DNA of 64,000 bases, from the NCBI GenBank assembly GCA_964035575.1, contig OZ037846.1, positions 399,501 through 463,500 on the forward strand, given 5' to 3'. Below, one piece after another: positions 1-9,589 of the stretch (within the stretch, counting starts at the first letter, position 1; each line of letters opens with the position of its first letter). This stretch comes from Rhynchopus sp. YZ270_cl-10. Its lineage: Eukaryota; Euglenozoa; Diplonemea; Diplonemida; Diplonemidae. The notes under the pieces were generated by a model. The model saw only the letters and a list, made by a program, of their open reading frames with translations, ran no database searches and had not been told where the DNA came from. The translations under genes were made by a program, and so were the position numbers.

Positions 1-689
1 AAACGCTGTTCACAATAATGAACGATAATTTATGTGTGAGAGATGGGGAGCACGGGAGGGAAAAAACGACTCGTGGATACTGAAAAATTTCACTGGAAAT
101 GCACACATTCAGGCCCTTAGGGTGGTACTTTTTGCTGGTCAGCGGACCAGCAACCTAGGTATTGCTGGTCCGGGTCTAAAAAAAAATAATAACAATAGAT
201 TTTTTTTGAGATTTTTTTTTGAGAATCCCACCAGAACAGTCGGGTGTGTCACAGATGCAGAGACCCTGGGGGCTCAAGGGTACACCGTGGGAGACCAGAA
301 CGCGACTCAATTGGTCAAACGCCGAAGGAAAAGGAAGCATGGATGCAGCATGGCGAAATATTGTTTCATATACTAACTATTCTACTGAATAGATGGTATA
401 ATAGGGTGCACTAAATGTACCCAAACTTTTTTTTTTTACTTTATGTGGATTGTTTGTTTCTGATAGTGACGTGACTCGTTTTTTTATGTTTTTTTTTTGG
501 AAAAGAAAGTTTCATGTACCCATTAATAAAAGTCCGTGAGGTTACAGCCAGTAAAATTTACCTCTTAAAAATAGCATTATCCTCGTTGGTACGGATTATA
601 TGGGCTGACAATAAAAAGGAGATGGATACAGCCAGTACATTTTACCTCTCCATTAAATGTAGCATTATCCATATAAATACAGATTCTGG

Positions 690-775
690 GCTGACACTCG
701 TTTTAGTGGTTTCGAGCTGCCTGCTCCTAGACCACCTCGACAAAAACCCTGCGGCAGCAAACTCATCAGTAGGAG
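690..775 (-). ncRNA. Hammerhead-ribozyme-like core downstream of the Penelope-like gene
   Basis: Reading the minus strand, CTGATGAG (769-762) is followed by the arm GCTGCC (758-753), a loop of about 31 nt, the closing arm GGCAGC (721-716), then a GAAA core (713-710), a short hairpin CACT/AGTG (708-695) and GTC, the commonest hammerhead cleavage triplet. Penelope-like elements are known to carry hammerhead motifs in their terminal regions. Against it: I find no convincing helix I, and helix III needs a bulged C. GCTCCTA before the core can instead pair with TAGGAGC in the helix II loop. It may be a decayed or dimer-dependent motif. Confidence 0.3.
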
Positions 776-1142
776 CAAGGGTTTAAAATATTGAGAGAAA
801 CACAAACACGAGTTGGGAGGGATGGGAGGGATGGGGGTGAGGCGGGATGTTTGGACTATAGTTTTATCAAATTGACTTCTTCTTTGTTTTTCCAGGTTTT
901 TTTTGGGGAAAAAGCAATGTTCTCTTTTTTTTTGTTTATTGATATTGTCCACAATATAACCAGTAATTCTCGAGACAATATCCTGTTTTTTTTGTTTTGT
1001 TTTGAAAAGCAAATAAAATCTTTTATTTTTTTTTATTTTTTTTTTTTTTTGAACGCTCTAAAATAAAAGTAAAAAGCTGTGAGATATTTCCCTGGGCTTC
1101 GTAGCTCGCCGCCCTAGCTGTAGTCTAACATATAGTTAGCTA

Positions 1143-4100
1143 CTATTTAATAGCGTCGAACACATGGATACCATGTGCCGAAAGCATGTGTCGTCCAATA
1201 TTTTTTTTTGTAATTTTTCTTCCGTCCCCTAGTTTAGTTTTGTTACATACCGGGCATTTTCCTTCAATGAGGTCTTCTTTTTTATACGTTTTTATTGTTG
1301 TTTGATTCTCTGTGTATTGAACGGGAAATGTTGGAAAGGTATTTTTTTGTTCTTGTAAAACAAGTGCTCTTAGTTCTTTGTCTGTTTTTTGTTTCTTCAG
1401 GTATCGTAGTGCAATGTTAGTAAAAACTTTTTTTTTTCTTTGTAAAAGGTCATCTTGTTGTTGGTCATAATGGTGTATGCTTTTTTTTGTAAAGTTGTAT
1501 AGTTTATACCCTACATCACTAAAGTGACGATAGGTTGTAGTAAAAAATTTACTAGCTGCTTGTATAAGGTATTTTCTTTGATGACCTCGTAATAGCATGT
1601 ACTTCATGATGTTGGCGATATCAAATTTTAGGTCCTCGATGTTGTTATTTATTCTTGTACTTCTCGTTAATTGTCCAATTACAATGCCTTTGGTGATGTG
1701 TAGTGGTTGTGCAGAGTTTGCAGCAGAGTATTTAATAGGTTTAAAAGAACCAAGTTGTTTCTCTTGTGTACCTATTCTTAGTATTTTCACTTCATCATCT
1801 TCGTCATTGTATGTTTCTATACTTATGAGAATACCGAGATACACGGTAGGTTCATCTACACATGTTTGACAGTACTCCATTTCGTATAGGCTTTGTGGTG
1901 GTGGTTCACCGGAAAAGGTTAGAAAATCATCAATATAGCGCGTAAGGTGGCGATATTTTTGTGCTTCTTCTATCTTTTTTTGTGCAATTAAATCTAAAAT
2001 AAAAGTCTTTTCAATTTGGAGGCAAAACGCGTTGGCAATATCAGGGGCAGCAGTACAGCCCATAGGAATTCCTTTGGTCTGTCTATACCACTCCTGTTTT
2101 TGCACATACGCAAAGTCTAAAACAAAGTGAATCATGTCTACAAGTTGTTCTTTTGTAAAAAATTGTTCTCCATCTTTGATATTCTTTTTTTCTTCAAAGA
2201 AAAAAGGTCTTTTTCTATCTCCTTTCCCAGACCTTACAAGAATAATTTCTTCTATGTTTGTTTTTTTTTTCCCGGCCACCCATAAAAAGGTATCGTTGAT
2301 CAGTTGTTTTAGTTCTTTTTTCAATTTTGTATGGCTGAGGTTAGTGTACATATTTTTAAAATCAAAAGTTTTTGGGTTCAATTGACTCAGTTCTTTTTGT
2401 CGTTGTTTCAGTCGAAGTGCTACTTCTTCTGAACTTTCGACAATAAAGAACCATGAGACTCTATGTTGTTCTATGGTCTCTTCGTTGATAGTTTTGTTTT
2501 TTGCAATAATAGTTTTGAGCATAACACTCAGAGTTTGTTGTGCGTGAGTCATGCAGTGGTGGTTCTTTTTTTTTTCATCTTCTTCATTTAATGGGCATTC
2601 TATAGTATTCCTATAGGTAGTACCCACTATAGGTCTCATGCTAACTGGGTTTTTGTGTAGTTTGACTGTTGCATAAAGGTATGGTAAAACGAAAGTGGTT
2701 TTGAATTTGTTTTTTTTGTTGAACATAATTATGTCCTTTACTATATCTTCTTGTGACGTCTGAATTTTTTGAAATGCATTCTCGATATGGTTGTTGAGGT
2801 ATTCGTGATATGCGTATTTACAAATGATTCCGAGGTCATGTGAGGTTTTATCCACTGGAACTATGATAAAGTCTTGCTGCAGTTTTTTTATTTCTCGGCG
2901 TACTACCTTTAGATTTTGTAGATCTGTAGGTGGTAAGTCTTTACAAATGGTGTTCATCATTTCTTGGTTAAGAATCTCTAAAAAATCTTTGTTTTCTTTT
3001 TTTTCCAAAGAGCCACAGTTTTTTCTAACGTACAGTATACAAGCTTGTTCAATTGCATCCATCATCTCTAGCTGGTTATCCTCAATTCTATACTTTCTAC
3101 CCATCTGGAATAGTATTTTGAGTTCCTTAGAAATGAAAGTTGCATTTTTTGCAAGCTCGCATGCATGTCCGTTAAATGTAAAACTAGTTTTTTCTTTGGT
3201 TTGAAAGCATGGGCAGACATGTTGGTCTTCTTTTTTTTTAAAAATATCACAGCTCTCTTTGGTGAAATTACAAAAAATGGTACCTATAGGTTTTTTAAGC
3301 CTGTAGGTAACTCTTGGTTTCTCGAGTATCTCTTTTTTTGGGCACGCTTGAATAATGTGCTGCTTTCTAAAAACTTGGGCAATGTTGTTTTGGTTAAAAC
3401 CTCTGTTGTTGAACTCTATTATGAATTTTGAGCTCGCAATATATTGTTTTCTTTTTGTTTTGATATCTTCAATTTTTATTTCGTTTATTCTTTGTGTGAT
3501 CTTCTTCTCTAGTATTTTTACCTTTTCTGTATACAAATTCCCCACCAGATATATTCTCATCCATTTTTTTGTTCTCATGCACCAATTTTTTGACCACGTA
3601 ACAACAGAGTATTTTTTCAAATCTTGTTTTGTTTTGTTTAAAAGTGAATTGAGTTTTGATCTTATGCCATAGTATCTGTTTTGTTTTGTTTCTTTTTTTA
3701 TATTGATCTGGACTTCACCGTCTTCAATTTTAGCCCAAATTGGAGGTGTGAAATCTTCTTCTTTGTTTCTCCAATTATTTCTTTTGTTTGGGGGGGGTCT
3801 TTTTTGTTTTCTGTTTGGTCTTTGTCTTTTTTTGTTGCGTCTAGGGATATCTGCTTCAGTAAGCGGTGGTTGTGCTTTATTACATTTCAATTTGAAATGT
3901 TTAATCCATGTGCCTTCTGCGACATCCGCGCTTCGTTGAAAATCTTTTGCATTCGTATAAGTATGAGAGGGTATTACCTCCAACACCGCCGGATACAATG
4001 GTCTTCTTCTTTCTTTTAAAAAGTATGCAATACGCATTGTTTTGTACTTGTATTTGCATTGCTCAAAATGTTGTTTTGCACGCTCTTGTGCTGTACAGGA

Positions 4101-5129
4101 GGTTTTTCCTACATATACAGGTGATCCTTTTTCATCCACGAGACAATATATAACACCATGAGTGTCTATTGATTTGTTTTGAGTATCGGTAAGTTTTCTT
4201 TTTGCAAGACCTTTTTTTATCGCATCTTTGTTTTTTTCGTAAAATAGGGTTCGTACTTGATCTCCTTCTTTTCTCCATTGATCGACATCAATTGTCCATG
4301 ATTTTTGTTCATCGGCAATCTGTTGTCTTATTTTTTTTAAAAAAGGCTCAAGCTGTATTCTTTGAAATTCTTCTTCCATTTTTAGTATTTGTTTTTTTTG
4401 TATTTTTTGCTCGTCTGCTTTTTTTATGATATGATGGAGTCTTTGTTTATTTTCAACAAGTTGTTCTCTTTGTTCTTTTTTTTTGGCTTGTAAACGTGCT
4501 AAACTCACTGTATGTCTTACATTTAACATATTCATTTCGAAAAGATGTTCTTCTTCTTCTTTTTTAGCTTGTTGTTTACACCATGATATTTCGCTTTGTA
4601 GCTCTATATTTTTGTTTTTTTGTTCTTCAATTTCTTTTTTCCAATGTTCGTATTGTCTAGCGTGTCTATTGTACATATTTATTGTTCTTGTAGTTATTCT
4701 CTGGCTCAAAGTATAGCTATGTCTTAGATGATTCGCTTGACGTCGATACGATTCAGCTCGTCTCTCACTTCTTCTTAAAGATGTACTGAGTTGTTCATAT
4801 GACATTGGAGGGTTAGACTGTACGGAAGAAAATTCCGTAGTTGTAGCGCTAAAGGGGGTAGGAGGAAGGGGAATCTCGTGGGGGAGGGGAGGTGGCGTTC
4901 GGGGTGGGGAGTCACTATCATGCGAGTTAGGGGGTTGTGTATCATGGTTTGTAGTAAAAGTTGAACCGGCCGTTGACGATGGCGCCGAGTTCTCGCCCTC
5001 GGTTTTTCCAAAAGTAGGTAGTAGATTTTTACAGGTCAATAAGACTCCCCAGGCCTTATCAACCTGGCTCGCTTTTTTTTTATAGAATGCACTGAGCTGC
5101 TTCTGGTAGGCTTTTCCGTTGCATACCAT
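1143..5129 (-). CDS. Penelope-like retroelement protein with N-terminal GIY-YIG nuclease and reverse transcriptase
   Basis: This is one uninterrupted frame of about 1328 residues from the first ATG (5129); it is open a few codons further upstream. In order: a basic N-terminus, a Pro/Ser-rich stretch, a long Lys/Glu/Gln-rich coiled coil (about 105-300), a GIY-YIG endonuclease at about 325-420 (GVIY, then VYVGKT, a following Arg, and a conserved Glu), and a reverse transcriptase over about 700-1150 whose catalytic box reads RYIDDF near residue 1065. A C-terminal CPVC...H...H finger lies near 1295-1315. Penelope-like proteins insert cDNA at sites nicked by the GIY-YIG nuclease. The canonical order is RT then nuclease; here the nuclease comes first, as in the permuted Chlamys/Naiad groups. 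The gene is far more AT-rich than the host genes. It looks intact and may be recently active. Confidence 0.85.
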   Translation of the reverse strand: MVCNGKAYQKQLSAFYKKKASQVDKAWGVLLTCKNLLPTFGKTEGENSAPSSTAGSTFTTNHDTQPPNSHDSDSPPRTPPPLPHEIPLPPTPFSATTTEFSSVQSNPPMSYEQLSTSLRRSERRAESYRRQANHLRHSYTLSQRITTRTINMYNRHARQYEHWKKEIEEQKNKNIELQSEISWCKQQAKKEEEEHLFEMNMLNVRHTVSLARLQAKKKEQREQLVENKQRLHHIIKKADEQKIQKKQILKMEEEFQRIQLEPFLKKIRQQIADEQKSWTIDVDQWRKEGDQVRTLFYEKNKDAIKKGLAKRKLTDTQNKSIDTHGVIYCLVDEKGSPVYVGKTSCTAQERAKQHFEQCKYKYKTMRIAYFLKERRRPLYPAVLEVIPSHTYTNAKDFQRSADVAEGTWIKHFKLKCNKAQPPLTEADIPRRNKKRQRPNRKQKRPPPNKRNNWRNKEEDFTPPIWAKIEDGEVQINIKKETKQNRYYGIRSKLNSLLNKTKQDLKKYSVVTWSKNWCMRTKKWMRIYLVGNLYTEKVKILEKKITQRINEIKIEDIKTKRKQYIASSKFIIEFNNRGFNQNNIAQVFRKQHIIQACPKKEILEKPRVTYRLKKPIGTIFCNFTKESCDIFKKKEDQHVCPCFQTKEKTSFTFNGHACELAKNATFISKELKILFQMGRKYRIEDNQLEMMDAIEQACILYVRKNCGSLEKKENKDFLEILNQEMMNTICKDLPPTDLQNLKVVRREIKKLQQDFIIVPVDKTSHDLGIICKYAYHEYLNNHIENAFQKIQTSQEDIVKDIIMFNKKNKFKTTFVLPYLYATVKLHKNPVSMRPIVGTTYRNTIECPLNEEDEKKKNHHCMTHAQQTLSVMLKTIIAKNKTINEETIEQHRVSWFFIVESSEEVALRLKQRQKELSQLNPKTFDFKNMYTNLSHTKLKKELKQLINDTFLWVAGKKKTNIEEIILVRSGKGDRKRPFFFEEKKNIKDGEQFFTKEQLVDMIHFVLDFAYVQKQEWYRQTKGIPMGCTAAPDIANAFCLQIEKTFILDLIAQKKIEEAQKYRHLTRYIDDFLTFSGEPPPQSLYEMEYCQTCVDEPTVYLGILISIETYNDEDDEVKILRIGTQEKQLGSFKPIKYSAANSAQPLHITKGIVIGQLTRSTRINNNIEDLKFDIANIMKYMLLRGHQRKYLIQAASKFFTTTYRHFSDVGYKLYNFTKKSIHHYDQQQDDLLQRKKKVFTNIALRYLKKQKTDKELRALVLQEQKNTFPTFPVQYTENQTTIKTYKKEDLIEGKCPVCNKTKLGDGRKITKKNIGRHMLSAHGIHVFDAIK

Positions 5130-5444
5130 AAACGGACACACTTTTTTTTTGGTGGTTACAGTGTCATTAACCCGCTTTAAATAACCTACTTGCTCACCCT
5201 TGTTATTTCTATCATTTTTTTGTTGTCTCTTTTTTTGCTTTTTTGTTTTGTTTTACTTTTTCTTTTTTTTTTACTTCTTCCTTCTTTTTGAAAATACTCC
5301 GTGCAAAACTGACAGTACTGCTGTCTTGTCAGCTGCGAAATAAAAAAAAATAGCGTACCGTACGCCTGCGGCGCAATCTTGCCAACCCACCTTCCTATGA
5401 CATAGTTTGACAGTTAAAATGTGCCATTTTAAGGGAATTTTTTT

Positions 5445-5665
5445 GAAATCTTGCGTACCGTGGTTTCGCCTGGAACCTTTGGGTGCCATGACCGCCGCTT
5501 CTTTTATAGATGTACTGAGGTTACTGATAAGAAGGCTGACACCCACTACGGCTCGCGGTTCACCCTCCCCACCCGCCTTTCACGATTTTGTGCATCAGAG
5601 GGGAGAAAGCGCGTCACCTCCCTGCAGTGGCAGGGAGTCTTTTTTTACCACTGTGTGCTTTTCAC
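5445..5665. repeat. Dispersed GC-rich repeat, copy 1 of 3
   Basis: The sequence from the GTACCGTGGTTTCGCC motif through the CTCCCTGCAGTGGCAGGGAG hairpin recurs inverted at 32390-32640 and in part at 59596-59695. Copies differ by substitutions and short gaps. It lies between the Penelope-like gene and the right end of the surrounding hAT-like element, so it may be an internal part of that element family. Confidence 0.6.
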
Positions 5666-6159
5666 CTGTTTTTTGCATTGACCAGCAAACCGGGTTTGGA
5701 CCAGCAGTTGGCGGCTACCCCCCTGACCACCCTAAGGCCCTGGCACACATGTCTTATAAAAACATAAAAAGTGAATTTCATAACCACACCAAAACCATAC
5801 CAAAATAAAAATAAAAATGCAGGAGGTCACTGTCCAATGCATAGCTTCGACAGCGACACTCCGGCGGCGCGAAAGACGCCCCCTCATCACCCCCCACAAG
5901 AAAAAGTCTAGGGTACTGTAGACACGCAACACAGATTCTGAAGCTCAAAGAACCAACGACTCTATAATATTCGACTCACACACTTCGCTGCACATTCGCT
6001 AGATGTGACACTGTACACCTGTTGCTTGGTGTTGAATAACGTCGCCTTTGTGCTGCAGAAACACAGAAACACAGAGACTGATGCAGAGATGTATCACAAC
6101 GACGTCGTGCACTCTCGTTGGGTAAGTGCCAGATGTAAATCTGAGCAAACACAACAGTG

Positions 6160-7896
6160 CTACTTCACGGAACACATCTGAGAGCAACACACAACACTGC
6201 ACGTCCCAGAAGGAACTGCGTGTGCTGGTGTGCCAACCCCTCCCGCAGCTGTCCATGCCTCAGCAACATCAAGGTCAGACTGCTCACCACGCAGGTACCC
6301 ACGCACGGCAATGTTGTACTCCTCCCAATGCTTCTCCCCACCTATCATGTACATCCACTCGTCAACTGCTTCTTCTGCATCACTCAACTGAGACATCACT
6401 TCCGCCACAACCTGTGCCTCACAACCAGAGGCAACCTCCACCTTGCACGGAAGCAGACGCAGCTGGTGTTCGCACTCAGCATCGCTGAAGCATATCCTGT
6501 TGCACACCACATCACACCCCAGCATACGCCCCACACGTTCCAGACCGTTCACATCACGCACAAGCTCCCCCACCATGCTGAACCGACGCATCACCTCACA
6601 ACCCATGTCACCACGCAGCACCTTCCCAGTCGCAACACCAGCATTCACCTTCTCACAAAAGCTGCTCGCACCCTTCAGAAGCAGGCTTGCTGCATGCAGT
6701 GCAGATGTGGCATGTGTCGCACACTGCTTCGAGGCGTTGAACGAACAGTGGATCCTGTCCCCGATGAACACGTCCACCATCCCACGTCTTGTCTCTGTTG
6801 CCTGCAGGGTCTTCAGGAGGAGAGTGGTGAAGAAAGAGGAGTAGGTCGCACTGTCCTTCTCCAGCAAATGCAGGGTGTTCTTCACGTTCAGTGTCAGCAG
6901 GGTTGTCATGACCGAGGACAGACCCAGTGGCAGGCACACTGGCATGGTCTCAAGTCTGCAATTAGAGGACTCTGTGGATGCGTCTGTTGTCTCTGTCAGG
7001 TCATCGTGCTCACTGCTCCCTGCGCATGTTCTCTCCACCTCATCCTGAAAAGGCAGACACGTCTTCGGGAGGTACGCTTTGTACATGCGCAGGTTCTTCT
7101 CCAGTCTCCACAAGGCAGCAGTCATCCCCTCAGGCAGGTCACCCCCATGCACGTCCAGCATCTCCGCCACCTGCTCCACGTCGTACCCCGCAAGAAGCGA
7201 CGCAATCTCCTGCACAACGCTGATCGTGCGCCTCATTGACTCCTGCTCCTTCAGCAAATTGTGCGCAAACCTGCGTGTCACGAAGAAGTCGATCAGGAAG
7301 ACAGCAAGAGTGGAAGTCAAGTTAATTGGGGGAAATGGTGTCTTGCAGGGCAAGAACTCACAGTTTACCCTTTCTGTAACAACCGCTCTCCTGCTGTGTT
7401 CACCTTCGTACGGCAACAACCCAGGAAGGTCAAACAAACCAAACCTGAAGGATTCCTCACATGCCATCAGGAGAAGCCACACCATTGTCGCACCCACGAA
7501 ACCTGCACTGTACCGTGATGGGACTTGCATCACAAGCAACATGTCCACAACCACGATGAGAAGTGGCCAGCCAACAAAACCATAAGTACGTGCATCCAAA
7601 TCCCACATGAAGATTCCAATGCCAGCGATGTACATAACGCCCACCACAAACGTGGTGTGCAGTTGCTGCTTGCAGAGCACCTTAACAATGGGAACAGACG
7701 CAACTGTAACGACTATGCAAGATCCGAGCTCGTTAACTATCCGGTATTGCACGTCGGTCCTCCCCTGATGAAAAACAGAAAAAGCCAGGGTAGATACTAC
7801 TGAAACCACACAGAACACAAACATGATGGTGCGCTTCTTCACCTCGTCAGCACTGAGAGACCCGTCAATGGTCAGTGCGCTGTTCAGGCACCGCAT
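6160..7896 (-). CDS. Six-helix membrane pseudocyclase, copy 1
   Basis: 578 residues from the family-conserved start MRCLNSALTIDGSLSADE; the frame is open a few codons upstream but without an ATG. Six hydrophobic segments (about 22-45, 58-80, 86-107, 112-133, 138-158 and 200-220) are followed by a helix with a YKAYLPKTCLPF motif, a variable acidic linker (about 285-315), and a class III nucleotidyl-cyclase-like domain (about 320-500). In that domain VDVFIGDRIHCSFNA matches the usual GGTVDKFIGDGVMAVF box. The second metal Asp is kept, but the first metal Asp is Asn (LTLNVK), the substrate Lys is Val, and the transition-state Asn and Arg are Arg and Gly (VRDVNGLE). I infer no catalysis; a sensor or dimer partner is possible. 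The tail is Cys-rich (CSVVCCSQMCS). Its TM4-TM5 part matches copy 6 and its linker end matches copy 7. Confidence 0.8.
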   Translation of the reverse strand: MRCLNSALTIDGSLSADEVKKRTIMFVFCVVSVVSTLAFSVFHQGRTDVQYRIVNELGSCIVVTVASVPIVKVLCKQQLHTTFVVGVMYIAGIGIFMWDLDARTYGFVGWPLLIVVVDMLLVMQVPSRYSAGFVGATMVWLLLMACEESFRFGLFDLPGLLPYEGEHSRRAVVTERVNCEFLPCKTPFPPINLTSTLAVFLIDFFVTRRFAHNLLKEQESMRRTISVVQEIASLLAGYDVEQVAEMLDVHGGDLPEGMTAALWRLEKNLRMYKAYLPKTCLPFQDEVERTCAGSSEHDDLTETTDASTESSNCRLETMPVCLPLGLSSVMTTLLTLNVKNTLHLLEKDSATYSSFFTTLLLKTLQATETRRGMVDVFIGDRIHCSFNASKQCATHATSALHAASLLLKGASSFCEKVNAGVATGKVLRGDMGCEVMRRFSMVGELVRDVNGLERVGRMLGCDVVCNRICFSDAECEHQLRLLPCKVEVASGCEAQVVAEVMSQLSDAEEAVDEWMYMIGGEKHWEEYNIAVRGYLRGEQSDLDVAEAWTAAGGVGTPAHAVPSGTCSVVCCSQMCSVK

Positions 7897-7919
7897 CGTT
7901 GGGCTTTTGATCCTCACAA

Positions 7920-8737
7920 ACCTTTGCTATGTGTGGAGCAGGGGTGTGTGGATGTGTGTTGTGTGCACTGGTGGGTGGTGTGGTTAATGTCAGGTTAATA
8001 ACGATAGGCAATTCTCCTCTTGCTGCTCCTCTGAGGACCCACGACACCACATGCCAGCGTGATGTGGTAAAAACGATGACATGTACCACATATCACGACA
8101 TGTGAAATGACATGTACCACAGGTCATTATGACATGCTAGCTCACACATCATTGTGGCACGATACTGACATGAGGGGTGCACTTTAGAACACGGAGGGGG
8201 GCTGGGACAAAAATATGGGGAAGACTGCTGCCTCTTTTTGAGAATCTGTTGGATGATGTGCTGCTTACGACGCAAAAGGCGTCACTTTCCAAAATATTGG
8301 TTTTACAGCAACACCCCGGCGGCACTAGAGCCACCCCCCTCACCACCCCACAAGAAAAAGGCTAGTATACTCTACACTCATTCCCCCCCCCTCTGCTTCC
8401 AACACACACGGCGGTGAAGTCAATGACATGACATGTGCTTTTACATGTAAAATGACATGTGAAAAGTGACATGTGACATGTAAAATGACATATGAAATGA
8501 CGTGAAATGACATGTGAAACACATGACATTTTTACGGCCAATATACGTTACCGCACATGTCATTTTACATGTAAAATAACACGTGTTTCACATGTAAAAA
8601 AAGTTACATGGTAAGCACATGTCATGTCATTGACTTCACCGTCGTGCACTCATGAGGAAATGACACAATGGTGTACACCTCGTAGAGCACATGTTGCAAC
8701 ACATCCTCACCCCCCCCCCCACCCCACCCAAACACCC
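7920..8737. other. Intergenic DNA with ACATGT-rich palindromic clusters
   Basis: The first 170 bases are the conserved 5-prime flank of the pseudocyclase cassette, also seen beside copy 3. Two clusters (8079-8130 and 8420-8630) are dominated by ACATGT, TGACATGT and TTTACATGTAAA words that are self-complementary and could fold. A stretch at 8308-8375 (GGCGGCACTAGAGCC to CACAAGAAAAAGGC) resembles 5845-5910. No gene is visible. Confidence 0.5.
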
Positions 8738-9589
8738 TTACAAAGCAAACAGCATATTTGCCTGTGTTGCTGCCCCGTCTTCACTCGACTCTTCTGAGGA
8801 CTCCTCTGCACGCGTCTGTCCTACCTCCACCTGCACAGGCATCCCTCTCACCCCTCCCCTTGCCGCACCAGGAGGCTTTGAGAAGCCCAGGATGGGTGAC
8901 ACAACAAAAAGTGGTGCAACCTCTGGCGCGGCAATATCTTTGCCTTCGGCGACCAGAGTGGGGGATGCGGGAGCGAGGAGGGGCGATGCCGCAGCGCTCT
9001 GTGCCAGCTCTGGTGATTGCGCTCTGCCTCCGAAGTCTGGCGACACTGCACGCAATGGTGCGTCCCCTCCAGGGGGCGGAGGGATGCTTGCAGTGGCCGT
9101 GGCAGTCCCTTCCGCACTCAAGGGGTCAAAGTCGGGGACGACTGCAGAAGGCGCGGAAGGCGTGGTTCGAAGAATCTCATCGCGTTCGAGCTGGCGTCGT
9201 GCGGCCTCGTCAGCTTCTTCTTGGATGGTAGTTTTCGCTGCGGAGAATTGTGCGAAGAGGTCTAGTGCTTCGGTGTTTTCTGGTGGTGGTGGAGTTGGAG
9301 TTGGAGTTGGTTCTGTGGATGTTGGTGGCGGTATTGTTGCTGGTGTTTCAAACTTCACGACCTTCCTTCGTTTCGTTGTCTTTCCCTTCAAAGCGCTGGC
9401 AGGGAGGTGTTCGTCGAGTGGTAAGTGTTCGCCCAGCTCTGCGCGAAAGGCTGCAGTGAAGGCGGCCCAAGCGGAGCGCTGGGAAGTAAGGCGTGCAGTG
9501 CCGCTGCGTGCAGTGGGGTGTGCACGGAGGAGTGCGTCACCAGTGCTGTACTGTTCGCAGCGGGGGATGGCGCTTGCAGTGTGTGTCAT
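8738..9589 (-). CDS. Pro/Ala/Ser-rich hypothetical protein
   Basis: 283 residues from the ATG at 9589 (MTHTASAIPRCEQ); the frame stays open upstream but the extra sequence looks non-coding. A short possibly helical N-terminal part (QRSAWAAFTAAFRAEL, about 40-55) is followed by a basic cluster KGKTTKRRKVVKF that could be a nuclear localisation signal. Then come a PTPTPTPPPP run, a charged helix (QEEADEAARRQLERDE) and a long low-complexity tail ending in an acidic ESSEESSEDG segment. I recognise no domain. The opposite strand is also open, as expected from the GC content, but its product is less protein-like. It lies between pseudocyclase copies 1 and 2 in the same orientation; no link in function can be claimed. 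Confidence 0.5.
   Translation of the reverse strand: MTHTASAIPRCEQYSTGDALLRAHPTARSGTARLTSQRSAWAAFTAAFRAELGEHLPLDEHLPASALKGKTTKRRKVVKFETPATIPPPTSTEPTPTPTPPPPENTEALDLFAQFSAAKTTIQEEADEAARRQLERDEILRTTPSAPSAVVPDFDPLSAEGTATATASIPPPPGGDAPLRAVSPDFGGRAQSPELAQSAAASPLLAPASPTLVAEGKDIAAPEVAPLFVVSPILGFSKPPGAARGGVRGMPVQVEVGQTRAEESSEESSEDGAATQANMLFAL

Larger units (their letters stand above)
101..5750. mobile_element. hAT-like element with 8-bp target duplication, carrying a Penelope-like gene
   Basis: The 8-bp string GCACACAT stands at 101-108 and again at 5743-5750. Just inside, the two ends are inverted copies: from 109 rightwards TCAGGCCCTTAGGGTGG, and from 5742 leftwards (complement) CAGGGCCTTAGGGTGG. 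Subterminal GCTGGTC/GACCAGC motifs follow on both sides (about 139-175 and 5681-5705). Ends of the CAGGG type with 8-bp duplications are the hallmark of hAT DNA transposons. No hAT transposase is visible inside; the only large gene is the Penelope-like one at 1143-5129, so this is either a non-autonomous element hit by the retroelement or a composite. The flank at about 42-108 recurs at 19145-19210, which suggests insertion into older repeat DNA. Confidence 0.6.

Noticed and set aside
5500-5545. Second hammerhead-like site (ACTGATAAG) upstream of the Penelope-like gene
   Set aside because: The core lacks the needed G after CTGAT, and no GAAA arm follows at a suitable distance.
6157-7239. Long plus-strand frames antisense to each pseudocyclase copy
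   Set aside because: They recur at every copy only because the sense gene is conserved; the sense frame shows conservative substitutions and domain motifs, the antisense does not.
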